Source: Streptomyces huasconensis
GTDB taxonomy: Bacteria > Actinomycetota > Actinomycetes > Streptomycetales > Streptomycetaceae
Direction: 5' to 3'
DNA: 61,397 nucleotides
NCBI GenBank assembly: GCA_004010275.1
Contig: RBWT01000020.1
Location: forward strand, 1 to 61,397
Shown here: one piece after another, positions 28,439-38,043 of the stretch
How positions within the stretch are numbered: position 1 is the first letter of the stretch
Layout of the letters: the number at the start of each line of letters is the position of its first letter
Position numbers and translations under genes: made by a program
The notes under the pieces: generated by a model
The model's input: the letters and a program-made list of their open reading frames with translations, nothing else
Databases searched by the model: none
Told to the model about the DNA's origin: nothing

Positions 28439-29419
28439 TCAGCCGGACGCCTGTTCTCCCGGAGCGCCCTTGGCGACGGCGGGCAGGGGTGCACGGCGGA
28501 CATCCAGGAAACCGACGACCGCCGGAACCGGCGACACGACATGCCCGTCCGCACGGAAGGACGCGCTGTATTCGTCGGCGACCTTGGGCAGCTCGCTCCA
28601 GTGCGAGGCCGGGCGCAGGTGGTGTTCCTGGTGGTAGCCGTCGTTGAAGGTGAGCCAGTTGTACACGCGGCCGTAGTGGCTGACCGAGTTCGCGTACCGG
28701 CTCTCGGGGTGCGCGCCGAAGTGCCGGTAGTAGTTCTGGACGTTGACGAGGGTGAAGGCCACCGCTGTCGCCGGGAGGTAGCACCACAGGAGCCACTGCC
28801 ACGACAGCACGGCGAAGAGGACGATCAGCGCGAGGTGCGCGAGCCGGTCCGCCTGGATCTGCCTCAGCTCCGCCTTGCGGCGCTCCGGGTTGCGGGTGGC
28901 GAGTTCCAGGAGCAGCGTCTCGTCCCTGCCGACCCGGCAGCCCCGCCGCAGCGAGGCGACCGTGCCCAGGAACTCGCGGACCGAGGCGGCGAGGCTGAAG
29001 AAGAGGTACCGCCCCAGGGGCGCGTGCCCGTCGTCCTTGCTGAAGCGGAAGGTGGACGTGATGTCGCGCGTCGTCCCCTCGTCGCTCTTGCGGTCGTTGT
29101 TGTACCGGTGGTGGTTGCGCACATGGGTCAGCCGGTAGGCCTGGACCGACTGCGCGATGTTGGCCGAGTTGATGAGCGACATGACCGCGTTCAGGCGGGC
29201 CGAGACGAACCAGGGCCGGTGCGAGTACAGGTGCGAGACGATGATGACGCTGTACGTCATCGTGAACGTCACGAGCGCGAACGATCCGAGCATCGGCCAC
29301 AGCCCGGTGGGTTCGACCGCGGCGAGCGTGATCATCGACGTGAACTGAGCGAGGCTGATCAGGACCAGAATGGCGTCGGCGGCGCTGTGCCGGAACACGC
29401 GGGACTGCCGGGCTTCCAT
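28439..29419 (-). CDS. Membrane fatty-acid desaturase/hydroxylase-family enzyme
   Basis: A 326-aa integral membrane diiron enzyme. The three histidine boxes are H63-LYS-H67, H99-VRN-H103-H104, and HQEHH near residue 275. Hydrophobic segments lie at about 15-35, 43-62, 85-95 and in the middle at 190-225. Such enzymes desaturate or hydroxylate acyl chains or other lipophilic or carrier-bound substrates. It is paired with the amidinotransferase on the minus strand. A second desaturase-type gene at 40766 is of a different subtype, so two oxidations of an acyl chain are possible. Confidence 0.85.
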   Translation of the reverse strand: MEARQSRVFRHSAADAILVLISLAQFTSMITLAAVEPTGLWPMLGSFALVTFTMTYSVIIVSHLYSHRPWFVSARLNAVMSLINSANIAQSVQAYRLTHVRNHHRYNNDRKSDEGTTRDITSTFRFSKDDGHAPLGRYLFFSLAASVREFLGTVASLRRGCRVGRDETLLLELATRNPERRKAELRQIQADRLAHLALIVLFAVLSWQWLLWCYLPATAVAFTLVNVQNYYRHFGAHPESRYANSVSHYGRVYNWLTFNDGYHQEHHLRPASHWSELPKVADEYSASFRADGHVVSPVPAVVGFLDVRRAPLPAVAKGAPGEQASG

Positions 29420-29843
29420 CGGATGGGCACCTCTCCTCGTGATGTGCGCCGCGAGGCGTACGCGTCAGCAGGGTGTTGGTCGTGAAGCACGGGAATGCGC
29501 GGCCGAGGAGAGCCGCAGCACGTGGGTCGGGGGCGCGGAGGCCGGGGACGGACGCGTGGCGTCCGGAGGTCCTGGATCTGCGGAGTCCTGGCGGCGACGG
29601 CCTGGAGCGGGCACGTGACGTGCGTCCCGGTCGTGGACGCCACTCATCGGCCGCGTCGGCGACGCGCGCGTGCGGTGCGGTGGCGCAAGCGGGCGGCTCT
29701 TCGCGCTACGGGCGGAGCCAGGGCCCTGTGCTTCGGGGGATCGTGCCGAGGTCGGATGGTGCGGTGCCGCGCCCCCGCGAGCGCCCCCTTCCCTCTCCCC
29801 CTCCCCTCTCGCCGACGGTGCCCCAACCGCCGGCCATGATCCG

Positions 29844-29870
29844 TAACTCCCTTGTTATTCCCCGGAGTTG
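29844..29870. promoter_or_regulatory. Cluster dyad, copy 5 (one mismatch)
   Basis: TAAC-N19-GTTG. Symmetry extends inward (TAACTCC on the left, GGAGTTG on the right). It lies about 425 bp upstream of the desaturase start. Confidence 0.55.
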
Positions 29871-29942
29871 GCATTCAACAGCCGCGGTCTCGACGGGGTC
29901 AAGGGGTGCCCGAAGGTCGTCGGGGCGCGGGGCCGGAGCGAG

Positions 29943-29964
29943 CCCCGGGGCGGCTGCCCCGGGG
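29943..29964 (-). terminator. Possible hairpin terminator after UDP-galactopyranose mutase
   Basis: CCCCGGGG-N6-CCCCGGGG can fold into an 8-bp stem about 50 bp beyond the mutase stop. There is no T tract. Confidence 0.45.
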
Positions 29965-30015
29965 AGGCGCCGCCGTGCCGCACCCGTCCGCCGCACGCCG
30001 CACACGGCGGTCGAA

Positions 30016-31124
30016 TCAGGCGGTCCGGGCGATGCGGTGCGCCGTGTCGAGGCCCTGCCGGACGGCCTGGTCCATGTTGATGTAGCTGTACGTCGCGAGC
30101 CGCCCGGCGGCCACCAGCGGATTGCGTGTACAGGCGGCCAGCTTCGCCTCGTACGCGGCCTGGAGGGCCTTGTTGCGTCCGGCGCTGTCGGGGACCGGGT
30201 AATGCTTGGCCGCCGCGCCGGGGTATTCGCGCAGGACGATGGTCCCGGGCACGTCGTGCAGCTTCTCCAGGGCCCACTTGGTCTCGATCGTCCGCGTCCA
30301 CGGGACGGCGAGGTCGGGTTCGTTCACCACCATCGACGCCTGGGAGAGTGTGATGCCGGGAAGGAACTGGCTGACGAGCCGGACCCCGCGCCATTCCAGC
30401 GGGCCCAGTTCACCGCCGAAGAAGTCGTCGAGTGCCGACGTGACCACGACGGGCTCGCCGGGCCGCGCGATCTCGGCCAGGTCGTCGCAGGTGACCGGCT
30501 GCCGAGGTGGATCTCCGCGGAATCGAGCAGATTCTCCACGAGATCGGTGTACCCGCGCTCGGGCCACCCCTGGTGGCGGTCGCGGAAAAGGCCCCGGTAA
30601 TCGTCGTCGCGGAGTTCGACGCGGTTGACGGCGACCGAGGCCGAAAGCTCCTCGGGGGCTCGCCCCCACTGCTTCATGGTGTAGTTCCGGACGCACAAGT
30701 CGTAGAGCGTCTGCCCCATGAGCGACCGGCAGTAGGTCGCGAAATTGGTGGTGTCGGGCTCCGGCGGGAGCGAGGACAGCTCCCGTTCCACCTGCGGCCA
30801 CTCCTCCAGCCGGGAGAGTTCACTGCGCTGAAGCGGCCAGCTCAGCTGATGGGAGCGGACCCGGATGGTGACGCGATGCTGATACGGCACGAAGTCGGTG
30901 TACTTGCTGACGAGATTCCACACCGCGGTGTCATCGGTATGGAAGATATGCGCCCCGTGCGGCTCGTACGGGATGCCCCGCAGCCATTCGGTCCGCACAT
31001 GGCCGCCGATCACGTCCGCGCGCTCGTACACGCGGACCCGGAAGCCCTGTCGGGCCAGCTCGCAGGCGGCGGTGGCACCGGTCAGTCCGGCGCCGACAAT
31101 GACGCAACTCTTGGGGGAGTTCAT
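30016..31124 (-). CDS. glf: UDP-galactopyranose mutase (apparent frameshift)
   Basis: A flavoenzyme that interconverts UDP-galactopyranose and UDP-galactofuranose. The N-terminus has the FAD loop VGAGLTGA, then VYERADVIGGH and HGAHIFHTDD, close to the bacterial UGM sequence. The C-terminal half (YEAKLAA, TYSYINMDQAV) follows in another frame. The frame changes near 30500; adding one base gives a 369-aa protein of normal family length, so I annotate one gene. Start ATG 31124 begins directly before the FAD motif. It is divergent from the GT8 glycosyltransferase gene, suggesting that a galactofuranose-like unit is made for attachment to the product. Confidence 0.85.
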
Positions 31125-31481
31125 CCTTTTCCACCCGCCCCGGCGTGCTTTCGAGTCGCGCTCCCTGTAGATGCCGTGATGAGTCGCAAGACGCAGTCCT
31201 CCCACCCTGTCGCACAAGTGCGCGTTCAACGCGCTGTTGACCGGAGCGGAGCCTACGCGGGGCGCGTACTGGAGGCCCCTGGTCCGAGCCATCAACGTTG
31301 TGTGAAAGGCGAACTGACGGGTGTTCACAGGCGCCCGGGTTCAGGAGAGCGGGTGAACCGCGGTGGTAGCCTGACCCACCACATTATCCGTCACTTGAAC
31401 GGGCCGACGGCCAAGCCCGATCGAGGGTGGCGCCGGTCGAATTTCTGCGCTGTGCAAGCGAGTTCGAGGGAGTCGACGTCA
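31125..31481. other. Divergent promoter region with inverted repeat
   Basis: 357 bp between the mutase (minus) and the glycosyltransferase (plus). It holds the perfect inverted repeat at 31338-31359 and, about 75 bp after it, the Shine-Dalgarno of the glycosyltransferase (GGGAG, nine bases before ATG 31482). No gene and no exact copy of the CAAC-N19-GTTG dyad is seen. Confidence 0.55.
31338..31359. promoter_or_regulatory. Inverted repeat, possible operator
   Basis: GGTTCA-N10-TGAACC is a perfect 6-bp dyad, 123 bp before the glycosyltransferase start. It differs from the cluster dyad and may bind another regulator, or it may be chance. Confidence 0.35.
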
Positions 31482-32558
31482 ATGCCCGACAGCGGCACGA
31501 GCATTCCTGCCCCGCGACTCCCGAGACAGGCGGCACCGAGGCCCGACCGGCGTGCGTTCGTGACCTTCCTGATGTTCAACGACAGCTATCTGCCCGGCTG
31601 CCTGATGGCGGCATACGGACTGAAGCGTCAGGGCAGCCGTTCGGATCGCGTCTGCCTGGTCACCAAAGACGTCTCGGACCGCGCGCGCAGCGCCCTTCAG
31701 ACCCTTTACCACAAGGTCCTTCCTGTCGCCGAGATTCCCATTCCGGGATATCAGGAAGCCGTCTCGTCGGACGGCCCGCGCACCGGATCGGCGCGGGTGC
31801 AGAGCGCCGCCCTCACCCGTTTCGCGTCCTTGCGTCTCGGGCCCGACGGCGACTTCGGATGCTCGTACGAGCGAGTCGTCAACATTGACGCCGACCTCCT
31901 TCCGCTGCGGGATTTCGAGCAGATCTGGCAGCTCCCCGCGCCCGCCGGAATCATCAACGAGCGCCGTGAGCACATGGCCGACATCGACGACCAGGGGAAG
32001 CTGATCCACCGGCCGGACGCGCTCAGGACCGGCAAATGGGTCTGGCACGACGTGTACGACGACATCTGCCCGCCCGGTACGCCCATCCCCCGGGAGATCA
32101 CGGACCGGGTGGCCGAGGACGTCGAGAACTACGGCGTCAACGCCTCATTGCTTTTGATCGAACCGTCGATGGCGACCTACCGTGAATTCATGGACTGGCT
32201 GGACCGCGGCGAGGTCCACGATCTGGTGCGCAACCGCTGGGCCTGGACCGATCAACAGGCGGCGACGTACTTCTGGTCCGGTCGGTGGACGAGCCTGGAC
32301 CCGAGCTACTCGATCTTCTACGGCTACCCCTCCATCGAACTGTCCCGCGGGCTGCACTACGCCGGGATCAAGCCGTGGTCGTGGCGGAAGAAGGGCTTCG
32401 CGCGCAGGCTGGAGCACTTCCCCGACTACGCGCTCTGGAGCAAGATGTTCCTGGAGATGCTCGACGAGCTGCCCGCGCTCAGGAACGTCGGGGGAATCAA
32501 GCGGCTGGAGCGTGAACTCCGGGCCGTGATGCCTCGGGTGAGCCCCCGCCGCCGCTGA
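31482..32558 (+). CDS. GT8-family glycosyltransferase (glycogenin-like)
   Basis: A 358-aa protein with the GT-A fold start (FVTFLMFNDSYLPGCLMAAYGL, cut here to its beginning FVTFLMFNDSYL) and the metal-binding DxD motif D136-A-D138 in VNIDADLLPL. GT8 enzymes are retaining transferases using UDP-sugars. A later HYAGIKPW block fits the conserved HxGxxKPW motif. ATG 31482 has GGGAG at good spacing. It is divergent from UDP-galactopyranose mutase, so a UDP-galactose-derived donor is plausible. It probably glycosylates the peptide or a precursor in the cytoplasm before export. Confidence 0.85.
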   Translation: MPDSGTSIPAPRLPRQAAPRPDRRAFVTFLMFNDSYLPGCLMAAYGLKRQGSRSDRVCLVTKDVSDRARSALQTLYHKVLPVAEIPIPGYQEAVSSDGPRTGSARVQSAALTRFASLRLGPDGDFGCSYERVVNIDADLLPLRDFEQIWQLPAPAGIINERREHMADIDDQGKLIHRPDALRTGKWVWHDVYDDICPPGTPIPREITDRVAEDVENYGVNASLLLIEPSMATYREFMDWLDRGEVHDLVRNRWAWTDQQAATYFWSGRWTSLDPSYSIFYGYPSIELSRGLHYAGIKPWSWRKKGFARRLEHFPDYALWSKMFLEMLDELPALRNVGGIKRLERELRAVMPRVSPRRR

Positions 32559-32590
32559 GGCCGTGGCCGTGGTCGACGCGGCGTACGGCG

Positions 32591-32628
32591 GCTCACCTCC
32601 AGGAACTCACCTCCAGGAACTCACCTCC
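32591..32628. repeat. 14-bp tandem repeat between convergent genes
   Basis: Two perfect copies of AGGAACTCACCTCC (32601-32614 and 32615-32628), preceded by a partial copy. It sits between the stops of the glycosyltransferase and the ABC transporter gene and has no evident function. Confidence 0.8.
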
Positions 32629-32634
32629 GGCGGC

Positions 32635-34415
32635 TCACACCCGGCTGGACCACAGCCGGGCGTAGGCGCCGTCCCGCTCGAGCAGTTCCCGGTGCGATCC
32701 CATCTCGGCGATGCGGCCGTCCTCCACGACGATGATGCGGTCGGCGTCGCGGGCCGTGTGGAGCCGGTGCGCGATGGAGATGACGGTGCGCCCTTCCAGT
32801 ACGGCCGAGAAGGACTGCTCCAGCTCTCGTGCGGAGCCGGGGGAGAGCTGGGAGGTCGCCTCGTCGAGGATCAGCACGCTCGGGTCCGCGACGACGAGCC
32901 GGGCCAGCGCGAGCTGCTGGACCTGCGCCTCCGACAGATGCTCCGCGCCGACGCCCACCGTGGTGTCCAGCTTCTCCGGCAGCGCGTTCGCCCAGCCGTC
33001 CGCGCCCACGGTCTTCAGGGCGTTCCACAGGACGTCGTCCTCGGCCGCGGCCTGTCCGTCCGCGCGGGGTGGGATGCGGCCAGCTCCAGGTTCTGCCGCA
33101 GGGTGCCGCCGAAGACGTGCTGGTCCTGGCTCACCAGTACGAGGTGCTTGCGCAGCTCGTGGTGGGGCAGCTCGGTCAGGGGGATGCCGCCCAGCCGCAC
33201 CTCGCCGCCCCGCGGGACGTACGTCCCGGTCAGCAGCCGGGCGAGCGTGGACTTGCCGCTGCCGGTCGGGCCGACGACGGCGATCCGCTCACCCCTGCGG
33301 ACCGTGAGGTCGATGCCGTGCAGGACGTCCGGCCCGTCGTCGTACGCGAACCGGAGGTCACGGACGATCAGGTCCACGGAGCCGATGGTGTGCTGCCCGG
33401 CGGTGTCCTTCCCCGGACCGCCGTCCCCCTGCTCCGACGTGACCGCCACCCCCAGCAGCCGGCCCAGTGCCGCGCTGCCCTGCTGCAGTTGCCCCACCCA
33501 GTCGAGCAGCGACTCGAACGGGAACATCAGCTGGAGGATGTACAGCGTCGCCGCGGTCACCTGGGCCAGGCTCACCCAGCCCTCGGAGTAGGCGTAGCCG
33601 CCGAGGAGCAGGGCGACGCCCAGGGGAAGCGTGTAGAGGAACTCCTCCGTGGAGTACAGGACGGTCCGCAGGCGCAAGGTGTACCGCATCACCCCGTACC
33701 AGTTCTCGGTGTCCCGCTCCGCGCGGCGCACGCGGTGCGCCTGCAGGCCGTGGGACTCGACCGTGGCCGCGCCCTGGATGGTCGCGTCCAGCCCGTCGGT
33801 GATCCCGGACGAGGCCGCGTTCTCCCGCAGGAAGCCGGTGCGCGCCCGCGCCAGGTACCACCGGTTCACCGCCACCAGCGGAGGCAGGATGATCAGCAGG
33901 GCGAGCGAGAGCAGCGGTGACACCAGGACGAGGGCGACGATGCCGAAGGCGATCCACAGCACCGCCTCGGCGACCTGGGGCACCGCCATCTGCATGGTGC
34001 GGCGCAGCATCTCCGAGTCCTGGGACGCCCGCGTCACCAGGTCGCCGTCGTCGGCGCTCTCCACGGAGGCGAGCGGCAGTTCGAGGACGTCGTCGACGAA
34101 CTTCTCGCGGATCTCTCCCTGCACCGTCGCGGCGAGCCGGCCCGCCACACGGAAGGCGGCGCGCGTCAGGAGCGTCTGGAGCACGATGAATCCGGCCAGG
34201 ACGGCGATGACCGTCGTCACATGGCCGGCCGTCGTGCCATGCCGCAGGTCCTCGACGAGGGAGCCGAGCAGCCAGGGGCCGACGAGACCGCTTCCGACGG
34301 CGAGGCCGTAGAGGGCCAGCACACCGGCCAGTTCCTTGCGGTGCCGTCGTGCCGTCTGCCGGAGGTAGCGGCGGACGAAGCGGGCGTCGGCGACGGGGAG
34401 CGTACGGACCTTCAT
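32635..34415 (-). CDS. ABC exporter half-transporter, catalytic Walker sites (apparent frameshift)
   Basis: A membrane domain (about 1-310, several hydrophobic helices) and an ATPase domain. Walker A is intact (GPTGSGKST) and Walker B is LILDEATS, while the ABC signature reads LSEAQ instead of LSGGQ. The H-loop is SIAHR. The frame breaks near 33061; one added base gives 593 aa. It overlaps the partner gene upstream by four bases (ATGA). Together they form a heterodimeric exporter, probably for the cluster product and self-protection. Its Walker motifs pair with the partner's intact signature to make the one competent ATP site. Confidence 0.88.
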
Positions 34416-36154
34416 GGCTTCACCGGTGCCTTCTCGTCACTGGCCACCAGCGTCCGGTACGCCGCGTGGCTCTTCAGGAGTTCTTCGTGCGTGCCCGTGG
34501 CGACCACCTTTCCGTCCTCCACGTACGCCACCTGGTGCGCCTGCCGGAGGAGGAGAGGACTGAGGGTGAACACCAGGGCGCTGCGGCCGTCGGAGTGCGT
34601 CGCGCAGAACCGGTCGAGGTTCTCCGCGATGCGGTACTCGGTGTACGCGTCGACGGCGTTGGTCGGCTCCACGAACACGGTGTACTCGGCCCCCGCCAGC
34701 AGCGCCCGGGCCAGGCGCAGGCGTTGCAGCTGGCCGCCCGAGAAGGTCCTGCCGCGTCCCGCCATGGGGCTGTCGAGGCCGTCCGGCAGGGCGTCGACGA
34801 CATCGGTGGCGGACGCGGTCCGCAGGGCTTCCTCGATGTCCGCGGCGGCGGCCTCACCGCCCCGGGTCACCTCCTCGCGCAGTGTCCCGGCGAAGAACCG
34901 GTCGCTGTTGAGGCACAGCAGAATCCGTGACCGCACCACAGGGAGCGGCAGCGAAGCCCACGGGTCGCCCGCCAGTTCGGGCTCACCCGGGGCCTCGAAG
35001 CGGGCGAGCCGGCGGGCGAGGAGTCCGGCGTCCGAGGGCTCGGCGCAGGCGACCGCCATGAACGTCGACGGCGGCACGTCCAGCCCCGAGGTGGCGTCGG
35101 CCAGGTGCGCCTCGCCGCGGGTCCGCGGAACGTCGGCGGTCGCCTCGGCGGTGGCTTCCGCGGGCACGGGGATGTTCAGCAGGGTCGTCACCCGGCGGGC
35201 GGCCACCATGGACCGGGTCACCTGGCTCATGCCCTCCATGAAGTCGGAGAGCGGCATGGTGAGGAAGGTCGCGAAGCCGTACAGCATGATCACTTGGCCG
35301 ATGGTGAGGCGTTGGTCGAGGGTGAAGAGCGCCGCCGTGTACGTGACGATCACGGTGATGAGCCCGGGCACCAGGACCCGCGCCGCCTCGAAGTCCGCCT
35401 CCGCGCGCGCCACGCTCGCGTCCGCCGTCCGCAGCTGTGCCGAGTCGGCGCGGAAGCGCGTGGCGAACTGCCGCTCGCCGCCGACTCCGCGCAGCACCCG
35501 CAGCCCCGAGGCGATGTCGATGGCGCGTCCGGCCAGCCGGCCCTGGAGCGAGCGGTAGGTGTCCTGCTTCGCGTGCAGGGGGCGCAGGAGGAGCGCGCTC
35601 AGTCCGCTGAGCGCGGGGACGATCACGAGGACCAGCGCGCCGAGCGGGAGCGAGACCGTGAGAACGGCCACCGTGACGGCCACCATGGCCGACATGGCCC
35701 CCACCAGCCGGCCGGCGAAGAGCAGGCCGAGCCCGATCGTGACGCTGTCCGACGTGCTGGTCGCGATCAGGCTGTCGACGTCCTTCTGCCGGCGGAGCGA
35801 GGCGCCGAGCCGCGTGACGTGCCGTGTCACGGTACGGGTGACGAGCGAGGCCGACACCGTGCGCGTGATGATCGAATGCCGGTAGAACGCGATGCCGGTC
35901 GCCGCCCTGACGACGCCGAGCAGCAGCACGGCGGTCGACCACCAGAGCACTCCGCCGCGGTCGCCCTCGGCGATGCCCCGGTCGATCGCGAGGCCGATGG
36001 TGACGGGGAGCAGGGCCTGGCTGCCCATCCACACCGCGGACGTGACCGCCCCCCAGAGGGTGGCGGCCTTCTGTTTGCCGACGATGGAGATCAGGAACCG
36101 GGCGGCCGACCGGTGGTCGAGTCCGTCATCGTCCAGCGCGGGGATGCGTTGCAT
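34412..36154 (-). CDS. ABC exporter half-transporter, degenerate ATP site
   Basis: 580 aa with an exporter-type membrane domain (about 20-310) and a nucleotide-binding domain. The signature FSGGQ is intact, but the Walker A region reads VACAEPSDAG with no GKS/T, Walker B is VFVEPTNA (the Asp is lost, Glu kept), and the H-loop His is Ser (TLSPLL). This half cannot hydrolyse ATP with its own Walker motifs. With the partner encoded by the overlapping downstream gene it makes an extreme asymmetric exporter having one competent and one dead ATP site. Known heterodimeric exporters such as TM287/288 keep Walker A in the degenerate half, so this loss goes further. Confidence 0.9.
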   Translation of the reverse strand: MQRIPALDDDGLDHRSAARFLISIVGKQKAATLWGAVTSAVWMGSQALLPVTIGLAIDRGIAEGDRGGVLWWSTAVLLLGVVRAATGIAFYRHSIITRTVSASLVTRTVTRHVTRLGASLRRQKDVDSLIATSTSDSVTIGLGLLFAGRLVGAMSAMVAVTVAVLTVSLPLGALVLVIVPALSGLSALLLRPLHAKQDTYRSLQGRLAGRAIDIASGLRVLRGVGGERQFATRFRADSAQLRTADASVARAEADFEAARVLVPGLITVIVTYTAALFTLDQRLTIGQVIMLYGFATFLTMPLSDFMEGMSQVTRSMVAARRVTTLLNIPVPAEATAEATADVPRTRGEAHLADATSGLDVPPSTFMAVACAEPSDAGLLARRLARFEAPGEPELAGDPWASLPLPVVRSRILLCLNSDRFFAGTLREEVTRGGEAAAADIEEALRTASATDVVDALPDGLDSPMAGRGRTFSGGQLQRLRLARALLAGAEYTVFVEPTNAVDAYTEYRIAENLDRFCATHSDGRSALVFTLSPLLLRQAHQVAYVEDGKVVATGTHEELLKSHAAYRTLVASDEKAPVKP

Positions 36155-36175
36155 GATCGAGCTGTTCCCTTCCGG

Positions 36176-37930
36176 TCATCGCCGCGCGTCGACGCGCGAC
36201 AGCTCGGAGACCGCGACGGCGAGATCGGACAGCACGGGGTGCTGTTCGATGAGCGCGGCGTCCACGTCGGTGCCGTGGGCCTGTGTCAGCCCGGTCGCGA
36301 TGCGCCGGGCGGCGCTCCGACTCCCGCCGAGCGCGTAGAAGTTGGCGTCGGGAGCGGCCGGCCCGCCCAGGTGCCGCTCCCAGAGCGCGGAGAGCGTGTC
36401 GAACACGGCGTCGTCCCAGGCCCGGGTCTCCTCCGGGGCCCGCAGAGCCCGGTGGTCGGTCTTTCCGCTGCTCGTCAGGGGGATCTCCGGCACCTCGTAG
36501 ATCCGGGTGGGCACCATGTAGGCCGGGAGGCGGTCGGCGAGCCGTCGGCGCAGCGCCACGCTGTCGTGGCGGTGGCCGGCGACGAACGCCGCGAGGTACG
36601 GACCGACCAGGCGGTGCGTGTCCATCCGTACCGCCACGCGGCCGTGTCCGACCACCTCGGAGAGGGCGGACTCCACTTCGTCCAGCTCGACGCGGTTGCC
36701 GCGGATCTTCACCTGCCGGTCCAGCCGCCCGGCGTGCACCAGCAGGCCGTCCGGCCGGCGGCGGACCACGTCTCCGGTGGCGTACCGCGTCCCGCCGGCC
36801 ACGAACCGCTCCGCGGTCAGGTCCGGGCGCCCCACGTAGCCGAGGGCCAGGCCGGGCCCGCCGATGAGTAGCTCGCCGACGACCTCGCCGCCGTCGTCGG
36901 CGCCGTCCTCACCGCCGTCCTCGCCGCCGTCCGTGAGGGGACGGATCTCCGCCGTCGCGCCGTTGACGGGCGACCCGATCGGCAGGTCCGGTTCCGCGTC
37001 GTCGGCGGCAAGCGGAAGAGCGGCGTGCGCCGTGGTGTAGATGGTGGCCTCGGTGGGCCCGTAGAGGTTCCACACCTGCCGGACGTGGTCGACCTTGGCG
37101 ACCAGCGACCGCCGCAGGCGCTCCCCGGCCAGCAGCAGGACGGTCCCCGCGGGCACCTCCAGGCCGGTCTGGAGCAGCTGCTCCAGGACCGTGGGCGTGG
37201 TCTGGACGAAGACGTCCCGCCCGGGCGCCGTCAGCAGCGCTCCCAGCTGGTTCGACAGGATCTCCAGCTCGGTGGCGACGACCAGCTCGCCGCCCACCGA
37301 CCACGGGGCGAAGATCTCGAACACCGAGATGTCGAAGGCGAAGGAGGACAGGGCGATGAACGCGCAGTCCCGTTCCATCCCGATCAGCGATGCCACCGAG
37401 TCGACCAGACTCGCGGCGGCGGCCGACCGGATCTCGACGCCCTTGGGCGTCCCGGTCGAACCGGAGGTGAAGATCACGTAGGCGGCCCCGGGGTGCGGGC
37501 GTGGCCGGGGCGCGGACGGCTCGCCGTCCCCCGCCCGCAGAAGTTCGGGCGTCGTCAGGTCCAGCCGCGGCACGTCGTCGGGCGTCTCCTGGTCGGTGTC
37601 GACCGCCAGCACCAGCCGCGCCCGGGCGCCCGCCAGCACGGCCGCACGCCGGGAGGCCGGCCATCCCTGGTCGACCGGGACGTACGCCGCCCCGCTCCAC
37701 AGCGCGGCCAGGATCGCCACGGGCCCGCCGGCCCGGCGTGCCGCCATCACCCCCACCCGGTCGCCCGGCTCCACTCCGGCGCGACGGCCCGCGGCCAGGT
37801 GCGCGGCCGCCGCGGCGGTCTCGGCGTAGGTCCACGCGCCGTGCGGGTCGCGGACGGCGACGCGCTCCGGTGCGTCGCGGGCGGACTTCAGGAACAGGGC
37901 TACGAGCCGATCGGACTCATCAGGGGTCAC
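36176..37930 (-). CDS. NRPS protein A-PCP with degenerate carrier motif
   Basis: 584 aa from GTG 37930, which follows GGAAGGAA. The A domain (about 1-500) has IFTSGSTGTPKG, FAFDISVFE, LYGPTEAT, YATGDV and the lysine in TSSGKTDH. My hand-read code D-I-F-T-L-A-L-I-Y loosely resembles glycine codes. The carrier at 510-580 has FYALGG-S537-R538-S539 where GG(H/D)S(L/I) is expected: the position of the attachment serine is Arg, with serines on either side. The carrier may be dead or use a shifted serine, in which case the A domain would load a carrier elsewhere. It includes an acidic Gly/Glu/Asp-rich insertion near residue 340. It lies 21 bp beyond the ABC gene start on the same strand. Confidence 0.87.
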   Translation of the reverse strand: MTPDESDRLVALFLKSARDAPERVAVRDPHGAWTYAETAAAAAHLAAGRRAGVEPGDRVGVMAARRAGGPVAILAALWSGAAYVPVDQGWPASRRAAVLAGARARLVLAVDTDQETPDDVPRLDLTTPELLRAGDGEPSAPRPRPHPGAAYVIFTSGSTGTPKGVEIRSAAAASLVDSVASLIGMERDCAFIALSSFAFDISVFEIFAPWSVGGELVVATELEILSNQLGALLTAPGRDVFVQTTPTVLEQLLQTGLEVPAGTVLLLAGERLRRSLVAKVDHVRQVWNLYGPTEATIYTTAHAALPLAADDAEPDLPIGSPVNGATAEIRPLTDGGEDGGEDGADDGGEVVGELLIGGPGLALGYVGRPDLTAERFVAGGTRYATGDVVRRRPDGLLVHAGRLDRQVKIRGNRVELDEVESALSEVVGHGRVAVRMDTHRLVGPYLAAFVAGHRHDSVALRRRLADRLPAYMVPTRIYEVPEIPLTSSGKTDHRALRAPEETRAWDDAVFDTLSALWERHLGGPAAPDANFYALGGSRSAARRIATGLTQAHGTDVDAALIEQHPVLSDLAVAVSELSRVDARR

Positions 37931-38043
37931 TGCGCATTCCTTCCGGGCGCGTGCAGGTCGGGGACCTGTCCTGGAGCAGACGGACAAGGGGATACGGCTG
38001 TCCCGGCCGGTCGGCCGCACGCGCGGGGGAGCGCGTGGCGTGC

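Larger units (their letters stand above)
29420..30015. other. Intergenic region upstream of desaturase
   Basis: 596 bp between UDP-galactopyranose mutase (ending 30016) and the desaturase (starting 29419), both on the minus strand. It contains a cluster dyad (29844-29870) and a G+C hairpin (29943-29964). I see no protein-coding sequence with plausible features; the open frames here are artefacts of high GC. Confidence 0.6.
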
